Below are positions 18,281-28,149 of a stretch of DNA of 64,000 nucleotides, piece after piece. The position numbers and the translations under genes were made by a program. Below the pieces are notes generated by a model. It ran no database searches. It was not told where the DNA came from and was given only the letters and a program-made list of their open reading frames with translations. The DNA comes from Acidovorax sp. 106 (GTDB lineage Bacteria; Pseudomonadota; Gammaproteobacteria; Burkholderiales; Burkholderiaceae_C), in contig NZ_RCCC01000001.1 of NCBI RefSeq assembly GCF_003663825.1, positions 248,001 through 312,000 on the forward strand. Reading direction: 5' to 3'. Numbering within the stretch: position 1 is the stretch's first letter; every line of letters begins with the position of its first letter.

Positions 18281-21200
18281 AGCTCAAATTCAAGAAACAG
18301 GCCTACCAAACCAATGCTGTGGAGGCCGTGGCGGATTGCTTTGCCGGGCAGCCCAAGCGCGAAGGGATGAACTACCGCATTGACCCAGGCCGTGTGGTTG
18401 ACGCCAGCGGCCAGACGACTGCGTCATTGGAGTCATCAGGGTTCAAAAATGCGGATCTGGCCCTGACCCCCGGCCAGGTGCTGGAAAACATCCACGCGGT
18501 TCAGCGCAGGCAAAACCTGCCGCAGTCTGCCGCCTTGGTCAAAACCAAGGTGTGCGACATCAATCTGGATGTGGAGATGGAGACCGGCACGGGCAAGACG
18601 TATTGCTACGTCAAGACCATGTTCGAGCTGAACGCCCGGTATGGGTGGAGCAAGTTCATTGTGGTGGTGCCCAGCATTGCCATTCGCGAAGGCGTGTTCA
18701 AGTCGCTGGAAATCACAGCGGAGCACTTCCAGGACGACTACAAGAAGCGCGCCCGATTTTTCATTTACAACTCCAAGCAGCTGCACAACCTGGAAAGTTT
18801 TGCGAGCGATGCGGGCATCAATGTCATGGTCATCAACGTGCAAGCATTCAATGCCACGGGCAAGGACGCGCGCCGAATTTATGAGGAGCTGGATGACTTC
18901 CAGTCCCGCAGGCCCATTGATGTGATCAGTGCCAACCGCCCCATCCTGTTCCTGGATGAGCCGCAGAAGATGGAAGGCGGCAAGACGCTGGACTCGCTGG
19001 CCAACTTCAAGCCGCTGGCGGTGCTGCGGTATTCGGCCACGCACAAGACAACGCACAACAAGATCCACCGGCTGGATGCGCTGGATGCCTACAACCAGAA
19101 GCTGGTCAAGAAGATTGCGGTGCGCGGCATATCGGTCAAGGGCCTGACCGGCACCAATGCCTACCTGTATTTGGAGTCGATTGAGGTCTCAACCAGCGCC
19201 CCAGTAGCGCGGGTGGAGTTGGAGATCAAGCAGAACAACGGCATCAAGCGGGTGTTGCGCAAGCTGGCCCGCAACGACAACCTGTTCGACCTGTCGGGCG
19301 GCTTGGAGCAGTACAGGGGCTTCGTGGTGGCCGACATCAATGCGTTGACCAACACCGTGAGCTTTACCAATGGCCACGAGCTGATAGCAGGCGAAGCCAC
19401 GGGCGATGTCAGCGAATCCGCGTTGCGCCGCATCCAGATCCGCGAGGCCGTCAAAGCCCACTTCGAGAAAGAGCAGGCCTTGTTTTCGCAGGGCATCAAG
19501 GTGCTCTCTCTGTTCTTCATTGACGCGGTCAGCAAGTACCGCAGCTATGACGAGGCGGGCGAGCGCAATGGCGAGTACGCCCAGATGTTTGAGGAAGAGT
19601 ACAACCTGCAATTGACCGAGGTGATGACGCTGGAAGAGACGCCCTACAACCGGTATCTCAAAGGCATTGCCACCGCGCGCACGCATGAAGGCTACTTCTC
19701 CATCGACAAGAAGAGCAAGCGCATGGTGGACCCCGAGACAGGCAAGAAGTCCACGGAAACCGACGACGTGGATGCGTATGACCTGATTTTGCGCAAGAAG
19801 GAGCAGTTGCTCAAATTTGAAGAGCCGGTGCGCTTCATCTTCTCCCACTCTGCCCTGCGCGAAGGTTGGGACAACCCCAACGTGTTTGTGATCTGTACGT
19901 TGAAGCACAGCGACAACACCATCAGCCGTCGGCAAGAGGTGGGGCGCGGATTGCGCCTGTCTGTCAATCAGCATGGCGACCGCATGGACGCACCCGCAAC
20001 GGTGCACCAGATCAACGTGCTGACGGTGGTGGCCAGCGAGAGCTACAAGGACTTCGTAACCGCCTTGCAGCGGGACATGAGCGAAGGCTTGTCGGAGCGG
20101 CCACGAGTGGCCGACGAGTCTTACTTCACCGGCAAAGTGCTCAAAACCAGCGCTGGCGATGTAGAGGTAACCCCGCAACTGGCCAAGCAGATATACAAGT
20201 ACCTGCTTAAAAACGACTACACCGACGACAAGGACCGAATCGCGGATGCTTACCATGAGGCCAAGAAAGAAGGGACGCTTGCCGCGTTGCCGCCCGACTT
20301 GGCGGCCCATGCCGAAGCTGTCTTTGCGCTGATCGACACCGTGTTCAGCGATACAAAGCTGCCATTACCGGAGGACGACCGCAAGGCCAAGACCAATCCG
20401 CTGAACGGTAATTTTGAGAAAGCCGAGTTCAAGGCGCTGTGGAGTCGCATCAACCGCAAGGCGGCGTACACGGTGGACTTCGAGACGCCAGAGCTGGTGG
20501 CCAAGTGCGTGAAGGCCTTGGAGGCCGAACTCAAAGTGAGCCCCATGCAGTACACCGTGGTGGCCGGGGAGCAGGCCGACACCGCAACCTACGACGGCGT
20601 TCGCCAGGGCGAGTCCTTCAAGGTAACCGAGTCCACGACGGACTACCACCGTGCATCAGCCCATTCCGCCGTCAAGTACGACCTGATTGGCCGCCTGGCC
20701 GAAGAGACGCAACTGACACGTGCCACGGTCGCCAGCATCTTGCAGGGCATCAACAAGGCCGTGTTCAGCCAATACCGCACCAACCCCGAAGACTTCATGC
20801 GCAAGGCCGCGCGCCTGATGAACGAGCAGAAGGCAACGGTAGTCGTGGAGCACATCGCCTACGACCCCACAGGTGAAACGCACACCATGGAAATCTTCAC
20901 GCAGGACAAGCCCAAGGAAGATTTCAGTAAGGCGGTGAAGGCCAACCACCACATCTACGACTACGTTTTCACGGACTCCAAGAACGAGCGCGAATTTGTG
21001 CGCGAGCTGGATGCCAGCACCGAAGTCGTGGTGTATGCCAAGCTGCCGCGTGGGTTCTTCATCCCAACGCCGGTTGGCAACTACAACCCCGACTGGGCCA
21101 TTGCCTTCCAGGAGGGCAAGGTCAAACACGTCTACTTTGTCGCAGAAACCAAGGGATCGATGTCCAGCATGGACTTGCGAAAAATCGAGGAGAGCAAGAT

Positions 21201-21297
21201 CGAGTGCGCCCGCAAGTTCTTCGCCAAGATCACGTCAGACCAGGTCAAGTACGAAGTGGTGGATGGCTATGGGAAGTTAATGGAGCTGGTGGCGTAG
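18277..21297 (+). CDS. res: Type III restriction endonuclease subunit (Res)
   Basis: The 1006-residue Res-type protein has a superfamily 2 helicase core: Walker A METGTGKT at 101-108, a LDEPQKM Walker B, RYSATHK, and motifs [10 protein letters not shown] and [13 protein letters not shown]-terminal PD-(D/E)XK nuclease follows, with P938-D939 and E957-T-K959 ([14 protein letters not shown]). In type III systems Res and Mod form one complex that cuts after ATP-driven sensing of unmethylated sites. It is the last gene of the cassette and its ATGA start overlaps the nuclease gene. All key residues are intact, so the system is probably active. Confidence 0.93.
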   Translation: MKLKFKKQAYQTNAVEAVADCFAGQPKREGMNYRIDPGRVVDASGQTTASLESSGFKNADLALTPGQVLENIHAVQRRQNLPQSAALVKTKVCDINLDVEMETGTGKTYCYVKTMFELNARYGWSKFIVVVPSIAIREGVFKSLEITAEHFQDDYKKRARFFIYNSKQLHNLESFASDAGINVMVINVQAFNATGKDARRIYEELDDFQSRRPIDVISANRPILFLDEPQKMEGGKTLDSLANFKPLAVLRYSATHKTTHNKIHRLDALDAYNQKLVKKIAVRGISVKGLTGTNAYLYLESIEVSTSAPVARVELEIKQNNGIKRVLRKLARNDNLFDLSGGLEQYRGFVVADINALTNTVSFTNGHELIAGEATGDVSESALRRIQIREAVKAHFEKEQALFSQGIKVLSLFFIDAVSKYRSYDEAGERNGEYAQMFEEEYNLQLTEVMTLEETPYNRYLKGIATARTHEGYFSIDKKSKRMVDPETGKKSTETDDVDAYDLILRKKEQLLKFEEPVRFIFSHSALREGWDNPNVFVICTLKHSDNTISRRQEVGRGLRLSVNQHGDRMDAPATVHQINVLTVVASESYKDFVTALQRDMSEGLSERPRVADESYFTGKVLKTSAGDVEVTPQLAKQIYKYLLKNDYTDDKDRIADAYHEAKKEGTLAALPPDLAAHAEAVFALIDTVFSDTKLPLPEDDRKAKTNPLNGNFEKAEFKALWSRINRKAAYTVDFETPELVAKCVKALEAELKVSPMQYTVVAGEQADTATYDGVRQGESFKVTESTTDYHRASAHSAVKYDLIGRLAEETQLTRATVASILQGINKAVFSQYRTNPEDFMRKAARLMNEQKATVVVEHIAYDPTGETHTMEIFTQDKPKEDFSKAVKANHHIYDYVFTDSKNEREFVRELDASTEVVVYAKLPRGFFIPTPVGNYNPDWAIAFQEGKVKHVYFVAETKGSMSSMDLRKIEESKIECARKFFAKITSDQVKYEVVDGYGKLMELVA

Positions 21298-21632
21298 CCG
21301 CGCATCGACCGACCGGACTCGACATCGATGCCGGGACGTCGTCATTTGCACGCCGTAATGCCGTCCTAGCAACGCTCATCGGTGATTGCGCGTCGATGGG
21401 ATAGCCCGCCCCTGCTGACTCAGTGGTGAACATTGTTGATAGCACGTTGTCTGGCTGATGTTTTGCCGACATTTCGCCGACCCGTGCTGTCGCGCGGTGC
21501 TGTCATCGAATGCTTTGGGTTGAGCTGCCGGGCATCAGGCACCTCCGGCACGACCGCCCCCCCCCAATTGGTTGCGCTTTTGGCCATGTCCTGTACGTTG
21601 ATTGCATGGGACTCCCAAGACACCAGATTCAC
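21298..21632. other. Non-coding stretch between res and oriT
   Basis: No convincing gene, MobC-like frame or T-tailed hairpin is visible. A run of Cs lies at about 21570. Short frames on both strands here do not resemble mobilization proteins. Confidence 0.5.
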
Positions 21633-21689
21633 TATCCAGTTCCTGGATACCAAGCGCACTTAGAAGTTGCCCCTGTCGGGTCAACTTCT
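21633..21689 (-). promoter_or_regulatory. oriT: Candidate IncQ-type origin of transfer (oriT)
   Basis: On the bottom strand a hairpin AGAAGTTG...CAACTTCT (21662-21669 with 21682-21689) is followed directly by TAAGTGCGCTTGG. This matches the IncQ/MobQ arrangement of an inverted repeat followed by the TAAGTGCG nick region. A second perfect hairpin, TATCCAG-TTC-CTGGATA, lies at 21633-21649. It sits about 140 bp upstream of the MobA/MobL relaxase, as expected. The nick would fall near 21654/21655. Confidence 0.65.
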
Positions 21690-21825
21690 GTTGTGGGCTT
21701 CGCCCCGTGCTGTCCTGCGTCCCCACGGCTCCCGCGTGCCGTCCGAGGGCGGACTGCATGTGTCAATTTGCCCGCATTGGCCGGGGTCGGCCAAGTGGGT
21801 GCGCGAGCAGCGCAGGTTGATACCC

Positions 21826-23934
21826 ATGGCGATTTTCCACCTCACGGCCAAATGGCACACCCGTAAGAAGAACAAAAAACTGCGAGCACTGCGTGCATAC
21901 GCTTATCGCGCAGGGGCCAGGGTCTTCGACCCGTTGAACAACCGGGTCTACAACTCAACCAAGAAAACGGAAGTGGTTCATTCGGAGACGGTAGCACCAC
22001 CCAACGCACCCGCTTGGATGCGCGATCCGTTAGCGCTCTGGGGGAACATTGAACGGAGAGAAACCCGCAAGGATGCCGTCTTGTTTGCTGAGTGGGAGGG
22101 TGCCGTCCCAAACCAGCTGGACCTTGATGCCTGCATCGCTATCGCTTCCGCGTTCGTCAACGATTTGGTGGGCGAGGGCATGGTCGTAACTTGGGCCTTG
22201 CACGACAAACCTGGCAACAGGCACTTCCACGCCATGGCCACCACGCGCAACATCGAGGGGGACCAATTCGGGGCCAAAAACAACCGCTGGCGGCAGCGCG
22301 CCTTGCTCTACAAAACGCGCGAGTGCTTAGCCGAGCACATCAACACCGCGTTAGAAAAAGCTGGGCTGCCTCAGCGCGTAACGCACAAGTCGTATGCCGA
22401 TCTAGGGATAGACAGAGAGCCCACGAAGCATGTTGGGCCCGAGCATTCAGGCAACCACGACTCACCCTACCAAGCCAAACGCGAAGACCGCCTGCGCAAC
22501 AACCGTCGCATCAAAACCGTCTACCAACAACGCAGCAAGCGTCGGCGTGCGGAAGCGCACAAGGGCCTGGTGGCCGGTGTGCAGGCGGGAAAGCTGATGA
22601 CGGCATTGCACGATCAGTTTGGAGAATCACGCCAAGCCGCCGCTCCACCGGTCCCACCGTCAACATCGGTCGAAGAGCTGGCGGCATATAACGACCTGCA
22701 TACGGAGCTGCCGGGTGCCGACGAAATATTCTTGGCAATGGGACGGGTTCGCGCAGGATTGGGACGGCAGTGGAACTGGCTCACACTCGCTGCCCAATAC
22801 AAGCGCTTGGATAAAAAATCCGGCGGCGATGTGCTCGACGCGCTGTTGGTCAAAGAATTGATCTGGGTAGCCAGCCGGTCGCCTGAGCAGATCGCGGAGT
22901 TTGGCAAGCTGGTGCCGCGCTCCCGCATGGCGAATATTGCGACAGCCGCCAGAGCGTGGGCACAATCATCACAGCCCGAGGTGCTGCATCTCATAGATAG
23001 CATGGTGGCCGGTGCGACTGCCTCTTCGCCGAATGACTCGGACAAGCATGCCACGCCCGCGAGCGGCGCTTCGTCGGGGCCCGATTTTTTGAGTTACGCA
23101 GATGCGTTAACACCACTGGCCTATCTCATTACCGATATGGCCGCGCTGGTGGGAACCTGTCAGCAGGTCGCGCGCAGTATCGAAAAAAAGATATCCCCAG
23201 ACATCCTGGCCAAGCGCATGAACCGACTGCTGGCGGGTGATACCTGGCCAGCCAACCAAGCCCAATTGTTGGATGCGCTGATCACTGGCGAAATTGTCTT
23301 CGCTGCCAAACGTCGGCAGCACAAACTTGCCGACGCACTGAATGCTGTGCCACCTGATCGCCGCAGTCATTTTGAGCAACTTGTTGCATCGGTGCTGGGT
23401 GCTTGCGTGGTGGATGCGGGCCATGCCGTGGCATCGCGTGCACTGCCTGCACAAGCCCAGAGGGAAGTGCAGGCCGAATGCAATCTGCGGATGGCACTCA
23501 GCGACTGGCAGCTGGCCGACTATCCGGCAAGGCATGACGCCATGAAGGCCGTTGGAAAGGACTACCCGTGGAGCGAGTTCCAACGGGACATCCAGCGCCA
23601 TGCTCAGCATCACAGTGGATGGCAGACAGCATGGTGGCAAGAGCAGCAAGAGGCGTTACAAGGCCGTGAGCTGGCGGCATTCGGCAAGCACTTACCAACT
23701 TGGTTCGGACTGCCACGTCCCCAGCAATATTCCCTTGCTGCCCATGACCCCAACCCGTCGATGTCGATGACGCGGGACCTGCGCGCCCCCAAAGCGGCTA
23801 CGCCCGAACCCTCACAAAGCGAGGCTATTGGCTGCATCTATCCTGCGCATCTGACAACCGAAGACCTGCCAAATCCATGGCGCGTTCATCCCGCTGCGCG
23901 CGACAACGGCGCAACGCCGGGAGCAACGGCATAA
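21826..23934 (+). CDS. MobA/MobL-family relaxase (MobQ type)
   Basis: The relaxase nicks oriT, stays bound to the 5' end and leads the strand into the recipient. Candidate active-site residues are Tyr25/Tyr27 in AYAYRAGAR and the metal triad H126, H133 and H135 (ALHDKPGNRHFHAMATTR). The start MAIFHLTAKW is the family start; earlier in-frame codons do not resemble it. The protein has 702 residues. About 400 C-terminal residues have no primase or other motif I recognise and are probably helical. No type IV secretion genes are nearby, so transfer would need a helper plasmid or ICE. Confidence 0.9.
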   Translation: MAIFHLTAKWHTRKKNKKLRALRAYAYRAGARVFDPLNNRVYNSTKKTEVVHSETVAPPNAPAWMRDPLALWGNIERRETRKDAVLFAEWEGAVPNQLDLDACIAIASAFVNDLVGEGMVVTWALHDKPGNRHFHAMATTRNIEGDQFGAKNNRWRQRALLYKTRECLAEHINTALEKAGLPQRVTHKSYADLGIDREPTKHVGPEHSGNHDSPYQAKREDRLRNNRRIKTVYQQRSKRRRAEAHKGLVAGVQAGKLMTALHDQFGESRQAAAPPVPPSTSVEELAAYNDLHTELPGADEIFLAMGRVRAGLGRQWNWLTLAAQYKRLDKKSGGDVLDALLVKELIWVASRSPEQIAEFGKLVPRSRMANIATAARAWAQSSQPEVLHLIDSMVAGATASSPNDSDKHATPASGASSGPDFLSYADALTPLAYLITDMAALVGTCQQVARSIEKKISPDILAKRMNRLLAGDTWPANQAQLLDALITGEIVFAAKRRQHKLADALNAVPPDRRSHFEQLVASVLGACVVDAGHAVASRALPAQAQREVQAECNLRMALSDWQLADYPARHDAMKAVGKDYPWSEFQRDIQRHAQHHSGWQTAWWQEQQEALQGRELAAFGKHLPTWFGLPRPQQYSLAAHDPNPSMSMTRDLRAPKAATPEPSQSEAIGCIYPAHLTTEDLPNPWRVHPAARDNGATPGATA

Positions 23935-23966
23935 ATGCTTGTCTGGCCGGAGCACCTACTGCTAGC

Positions 23967-24005
23967 TTGAAAGCGCGCGCACGCTGAACGTTCGCGCTCT
24001 TTCAA
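23967..24005 (+). promoter_or_regulatory. Hairpin overlapping the ribosome site of the 24016 gene
   Basis: TTGAAAG (23967-23973) can pair with CTTTCAA (23999-24005), and AGCGCG with CGCGCT in an alternative register. The downstream arm runs into AAGGAG at 24004-24009, so folding could limit translation of the next gene. Confidence 0.4.
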
Positions 24006-24015
24006 GGAGTTCAAT

Positions 24016-24657
24016 ATGTCAGATAAGGCCTTCCGGGTGCAATGCATTCCAGACAGCAAGTTTTGGGAGCGGCTGGCGAACAGCCCCTCCCCCAATGGCA
24101 GCTTCCCGGAGGTCATGACCTTGGGCAAGCAGATCAGCTTCTCTTACGCGCCGTTCAATGCGCTGGCCGGGTACGCTGACTGGGGCGACCCACAGCGCGC
24201 ACTGCATTACGTGGTGCCACCCACCCCGGCCCCAATCAGGTCCATTGGCTATCTCGTTGCACCGCCATCAGCGAGCACCAAACAAAGGCGTGTGTTTGTC
24301 GCGTTCTTCTATGGTCCGGGCCAAGCGGTGTTAGCAGAGACGCAGCCCATGACTTTGCTGCACAAGCCCTTGGGACTGCGGCTTGCCAGCGGTATTGTGT
24401 TCGGCGACGACACCTTCACTGTCAGCAACGTAGTCATCAAGGGCGACGACGCACCCATTCGCATCGCAATGGCCGGGAAAAACCCCGCCCTGACTCTGTC
24501 GATCACCGAGGGGCCGCCGCCGACAACGCCCGGCAACACGATGTCTGGTGGCTTAACGCAAGCCGAAGCACCGCTACTCAACGTGCTCAACATCAATGTG
24601 GGCGTTCCTCATCTGGCCGCGCTCAACGTGAACTTGCCAATGGCGGCGGTGATTTGA
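24016..24657 (+). CDS. Protein of unknown function downstream of the relaxase
   Basis: A 213-residue protein with an excellent ribosome site (AAGGAG, 7 bases before the ATG). I do not recognise it. It has no signal peptide or membrane segment. It is rich in small hydrophobic residues and Pro, and ends in a repeated Leu-Asn pattern (LLNVLNINVGVP, LAALNVNLP) suggesting beta structure. The stop overlaps the next start (TGATG). Being between relaxase and ArdC-like genes, it may serve transfer or establishment (inference). Confidence 0.7.
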   Translation: MSDKAFRVQCIPDSKFWERLANSPSPNGSFPEVMTLGKQISFSYAPFNALAGYADWGDPQRALHYVVPPTPAPIRSIGYLVAPPSASTKQRRVFVAFFYGPGQAVLAETQPMTLLHKPLGLRLASGIVFGDDTFTVSNVVIKGDDAPIRIAMAGKNPALTLSITEGPPPTTPGNTMSGGLTQAEAPLLNVLNINVGVPHLAALNVNLPMAAVI

Positions 24658-24923
24658 TGACGCACGCTATGGAGCAGTTTTTGTGGGCATGGGTCAAGCG
24701 ATTGTTACAGCCCTTGTTCGCCGAGGTGCAGCCCCACAAGGTTTCTGCGTTTGATTGGACATCCGCGCATTGGGCGGCGATGGCTCAGCAATCGCAATCA
24801 GGAGCGCAGTCCCGCTGTGCTGCGATGCAATCCAAAGAAGCCGAAAAGTTACGCCAGGCAGCTGAAAAAGCCACTCTTGCAAAGCAAAGGGATGACACAG
24901 CCATCGGTACGTTTGAGCTGTAA
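24657..24923 (+). CDS. Small protein of unknown function, coupled to the previous gene
   Basis: An 88-residue protein whose ATG shares a base with the upstream stop. It has an amphipathic N-terminus (FLWAWVKRLLQPLF) and a charged, probably coiled-coil C-terminus rich in Ala, Gln and Lys. No family is recognised. Coupling suggests it works with the 24016 product. Confidence 0.6.
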   Translation: MTHAMEQFLWAWVKRLLQPLFAEVQPHKVSAFDWTSAHWAAMAQQSQSGAQSRCAAMQSKEAEKLRQAAEKATLAKQRDDTAIGTFEL

Positions 24924-25431
24924 AAAATCATTGCCTTACGCGGCTTCGCCGTCCTCAGAACGGTGCAAGCGGCCGAAAGCACATGGGTCTCTTCGTGCCT
25001 CTCAACTTCGCATCCATCACGCCATTCGCATGCTCGCGTCATGCTGATTGCTGTGAGTTGTAGGCATGGTGCGGGAGGCAGCGCGTTGAACATTGTGCGG
25101 TCAGTTCATGGTTCGGTCCTGTCATGGGCGAAGGACCGACACCATGCACTTATGCGACCGCCCCACATCCACCGCGACAGTCCGCGTTCACCACTTGGCC
25201 CTGTTTTTGTGCTGGGCCGCTGTGGCGTTCTTCCAGATCGCAGGCATCAAAACGCACGCTACCGGAGGCCCTGCATCAGCTCCCAGGCCTGCTGTGTGTG
25301 CAGTGATGCGTCAACGCCTTTTTGGCTAAGCCACACGCATACCGTTCGTCGCCCGCAGCACATGCGAATTGGTGGATCTTCATGTCGGCGTTCGCTAGCT
25401 TGGGACGGTCAACCCACCCCAGGAGAACCAC
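24924..25431. other. Long gap before the ArdC-like gene
   Basis: Apart from a possible 61-codon frame at 25144-25329 I see no gene. There is no T-tailed hairpin and no repeat array. Its length would allow a single-strand promoter or regulatory region for the ArdC-like gene, but no motif supports this. Confidence 0.4.
25144..25329 (+). CDS. Possible 61-residue single-pass membrane protein
   Basis: It starts MHLCDRPTST and has one hydrophobic helix (LALFLCWAAVAFFQIAGI), then a Pro/Ala-rich tail. AAGGA lies about 10 bases before the ATG. It could be a chance frame in a GC-rich gap; there is no homology that I know. Confidence 0.35.
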   Translation: MHLCDRPTSTATVRVHHLALFLCWAAVAFFQIAGIKTHATGGPASAPRPAVCAVMRQRLFG

Positions 25432-26841
25432 ATGGACAACGACGCCGATATCGACGCACTGGCATTCAGCGCTGTCGCAGAAGAAAAACCCAAGAAGCCA
25501 AGGAAGACCACCGCCCCCGTGGCATCAAGGAAGAAACCAAGACCGCGTAGGCCCAAACCAAAGCCTGCCAGATCCCCCGCCGTACCAGCTGACGAATCGA
25601 CGCCCGACACAGGTGCCACCCTTGCGGAATCGGAGGCTGGTGCGCCCTCAGCTTCCAAGAAAAAGACGATGGAGCAGATCACCAACCAGATATACCGCGA
25701 TGCTGCGGAACGCATCGTGGCACTTATGGATGCTGGCAACTCCATATGGCAAAAGCCGTGGGTGGCGCCACGCGGCCATTCACGACCATACAGTGCACAT
25801 AGCGGCATGCCGTTTTCGGGGTTCAACCGATTCAGTTTGATGTGCGAGATGCTCGCTAACGGCTGGACCGATGCGCGATTCATGACGTACCGCCAGGTAC
25901 AGGCCATGGCAGCGAGCATGGCCAATGAAGGAGTGAAGCCAGAGGACTTACCGCATGTCAAAGCAGGAGCGCGCGGCTTGCCCATCTACAAGTTCGGCTT
26001 TGTCGAGAAGAAGACGCCCGCTCTGGATGCTGCGGGCCGTCCCCAGATGGACGGAGATGGCAAACCCATCTTCGACATTGTGCGTGGGCGCTCCTACTTG
26101 CGGTCTTACACCGTCTTTCCGGCCAGTGCCATTGCAAACATGCCACCGCTACCCGCGACAGAGCCAGAGCCGGTGTGGGCAGTGCGCTCGCAAGTGGAAG
26201 AGCTGATCGAAAAAATGGGGGTGCCCGTCAGACACACGGCAGGCAATCGCGCGTATTACTCCATCACTACGGACTCCATCACGATGCCCGCGCGCGCGCA
26301 GTTTAAGGACACAGTGGACGCCAGCGGCCATGTAATCGAGGCGGCGAGCGACAAATACCTTTCGGTTTTGCTGCACGAAGTATCCCACGCCACTGGTGCC
26401 AAGCATCGCCTTGCGCGCCCCATGAGTGGGGTACATGGATCACCCTCATACCAGAGAGAAGAGCTGGTCGCGGAGACGGCTAGCTGCTTCCTGCTTTCGG
26501 AAGCTGGGTTGGCTTGTGCCGCCACATCTACGGAGACGATGGCCAGAACCGCAGCGTATTTGAGTTCGTGGCGCCAAGCGATCCTTGACGACCCCAAGGC
26601 ACTCATGACCGCATTCGCAGAAGCGGAAAAAGCCGCTGACTGGGTAATGCAACGTCATCCCATTCAGCTGGAAGCAGCAGCCAAGGCAGTATGCGAAGGC
26701 CTCGCCATAGGACATGAGATCGGCATTAACACGGGCGTGCGTTATGCGCGCAATGCGCCGGAATCTGAGAACCAGATCAACAGGGGGATGCCGCTCAATG
26801 CTACCGACTGGAATGGCCTCGGCTCTTTCCCAATGCCGTAG
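25432..26841 (+). CDS. ArdC-like antirestriction protein (ssDNA-binding N-domain and zincin)
   Basis: A disordered Lys/Pro/Ala-rich start (about 1-75) precedes the ArdC N-terminal domain (MEQITNQIYRDAAERI...WQKPW...GFNRFSLM), which binds single-stranded DNA in relatives. A metallopeptidase-like domain with HEVSH at 315-319 and a downstream REELVAE glutamate follows. ArdC proteins shield incoming plasmid DNA from restriction or act on host factors during establishment. The 469-residue protein is long because of the N-terminal tail and an extended C-terminus. The AGGAG ribosome site is good. Confidence 0.9.
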   Translation: MDNDADIDALAFSAVAEEKPKKPRKTTAPVASRKKPRPRRPKPKPARSPAVPADESTPDTGATLAESEAGAPSASKKKTMEQITNQIYRDAAERIVALMDAGNSIWQKPWVAPRGHSRPYSAHSGMPFSGFNRFSLMCEMLANGWTDARFMTYRQVQAMAASMANEGVKPEDLPHVKAGARGLPIYKFGFVEKKTPALDAAGRPQMDGDGKPIFDIVRGRSYLRSYTVFPASAIANMPPLPATEPEPVWAVRSQVEELIEKMGVPVRHTAGNRAYYSITTDSITMPARAQFKDTVDASGHVIEAASDKYLSVLLHEVSHATGAKHRLARPMSGVHGSPSYQREELVAETASCFLLSEAGLACAATSTETMARTAAYLSSWRQAILDDPKALMTAFAEAEKAADWVMQRHPIQLEAAAKAVCEGLAIGHEIGINTGVRYARNAPESENQINRGMPLNATDWNGLGSFPMP

Positions 26842-26902
26842 ATCCGGCAGCAGCAGTCGACAACCCCGCCATAGGCACAGGATGGCTAACGAGCCGCACC
26901 GA

Positions 26903-28027
26903 CTACCGTTTTTCGCCGTCAAGCCTGCGCGCGAGCGCGTTGGGGCGAAGTGCAGAGTAGGCTTTGAGCATTTCGGACGAGGTGTGTCCGGTGATGCTCA
27001 TGATTTCGCTATCAGTCAGGTCAGTGGTCTCAAACAAGCGGCTGACACCTTCATGCCGCAGATCATGAAAGCGGAAATCTTCGATGCCCGCGCGTACCGC
27101 TAGCCGCCTGAATCCCTTGCTGGTCGTCGCACTATCGCGCCACATGTGGAAGACGCGGTCTTCACCCTTGACCCGAAGAGTCGCCATTTTTTCGAGAATG
27201 GCCAGCGACTTTTTCGACAGCGGTACCGTGCGGAAAGTGGACGTCTTGACGTTCTCTGGCGGGATGGTCCAGCTTCGCCCTTCCAAGTTGAGATCGCTCC
27301 ACTTGGTTTTGAGGATTTCCTGCATTCGCGCCGCTGTGTTCAACGCAAAGTCGATCAGCAACGGCCACTCTACTTTGTGATCGTATCCCCTAACTGCGGC
27401 CTCATGCAGGCGTTCCAGTTCTCCCGCTTCTAATCGGCGCTTGCGCTTGCCTGCCCATGCACGCGGGATTTGGAGCTGCAAGAAGAGATTGCTTGGAAGG
27501 ACGAAGTCCTCGCGCACTGAATACCAAACGAGGATCTTTTTAAGCACAAAGAAGTGCCGACGCACGGTACTCTCGCTGTACGTCTTCCTCTTGCCGTTCT
27601 TGTCGAGCCCACCGTTGTAGTACGGGTGAACTTTCTTGCGAGGCTGCGTGGCCACCTCTGTCTCCAAGAACCTGTCAATCCATGCCTGTATCAGTTGGTT
27701 CGTGATTTCGCTAATGGCAAATTTCTTGAAATCTTGGTTCAAGCTTTGGACTGCCATGATTTCGCCCGGCGTCAGCACCCTTTCTTTGGTTTTCAAGGGC
27801 TTGTAGTGCTTGATGTATTCAGCACAGGCGACCGTAAACATAGTCGTCTGCGCTTTGCGGCTGATGTTCTCGCCGCGATCAATTTTTCCCTCGATAGCGC
27901 GGGCCCAGCTTTCGGCTTCATCCTTCCTCTTGAAGGTCTTGCTCAGGGTCCCAGCCACCCCCCGATTGATGCGGCAGTCATAGACGGAGCTGCCGTCTTT
28001 CAGCGACCGTTTCTTGATAGAACCCAT
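26903..28027 (-). CDS. int: Tyrosine-recombinase integrase of the island
   Basis: The 374-residue site-specific recombinase has an N-terminal arm-binding domain (SIKKRSLKDGSSVYDCRINR), a core-binding domain, and a catalytic domain with R234 (AARMQEI), H321-D-L-R324 and nucleophile Y357 (LKAYSAL). It should cut at the 12-bp core in tRNA-Arg(UCU) genes. It is transcribed away from attR, and a 20-bp direct repeat (28055-28074) lies just upstream of its start, where bound integrase could repress its own promoter. Confidence 0.95.
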   Translation of the reverse strand: MGSIKKRSLKDGSSVYDCRINRGVAGTLSKTFKRKDEAESWARAIEGKIDRGENISRKAQTTMFTVACAEYIKHYKPLKTKERVLTPGEIMAVQSLNQDFKKFAISEITNQLIQAWIDRFLETEVATQPRKKVHPYYNGGLDKNGKRKTYSESTVRRHFFVLKKILVWYSVREDFVLPSNLFLQLQIPRAWAGKRKRRLEAGELERLHEAAVRGYDHKVEWPLLIDFALNTAARMQEILKTKWSDLNLEGRSWTIPPENVKTSTFRTVPLSKKSLAILEKMATLRVKGEDRVFHMWRDSATTSKGFRRLAVRAGIEDFRFHDLRHEGVSRLFETTDLTDSEIMSITGHTSSEMLKAYSALRPNALARRLDGEKR

Positions 28028-28054
28028 CGTAATCTTTCAAGATTCTCCACACGT

Positions 28055-28074
28055 CGGAGAGATTTTTGTGAGAT
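28055..28074 (+). repeat. Candidate integrase arm-type site, right (direct pair)
   Basis: Identical over 20 bases to 5859-5878, same orientation. It begins 28 bases before the integrase start codon and 76 bases from the attR core. Confidence 0.6.
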
Positions 28075-28104
28075 ATTAGGGTTTTATCGTATCAGAAAAT
28101 CGTC

Positions 28105-28119
28105 GTAACTTGTTGATTT
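28105..28119 (-). repeat. Candidate integrase arm-type site, right (inverted pair)
   Basis: The reverse complement reads AAATCAACAAGTTAC, differing at one base from 5792-5806. Confidence 0.5.
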
Positions 28120-28149
28120 AAAAGGCGAAAACCCAACAAATATCAGCTA

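Noticed and set aside
21420..21659. Short leftward frame near oriT considered as MobC
   Set aside because: Sequence does not resemble MobC proteins and has no clear start signal.
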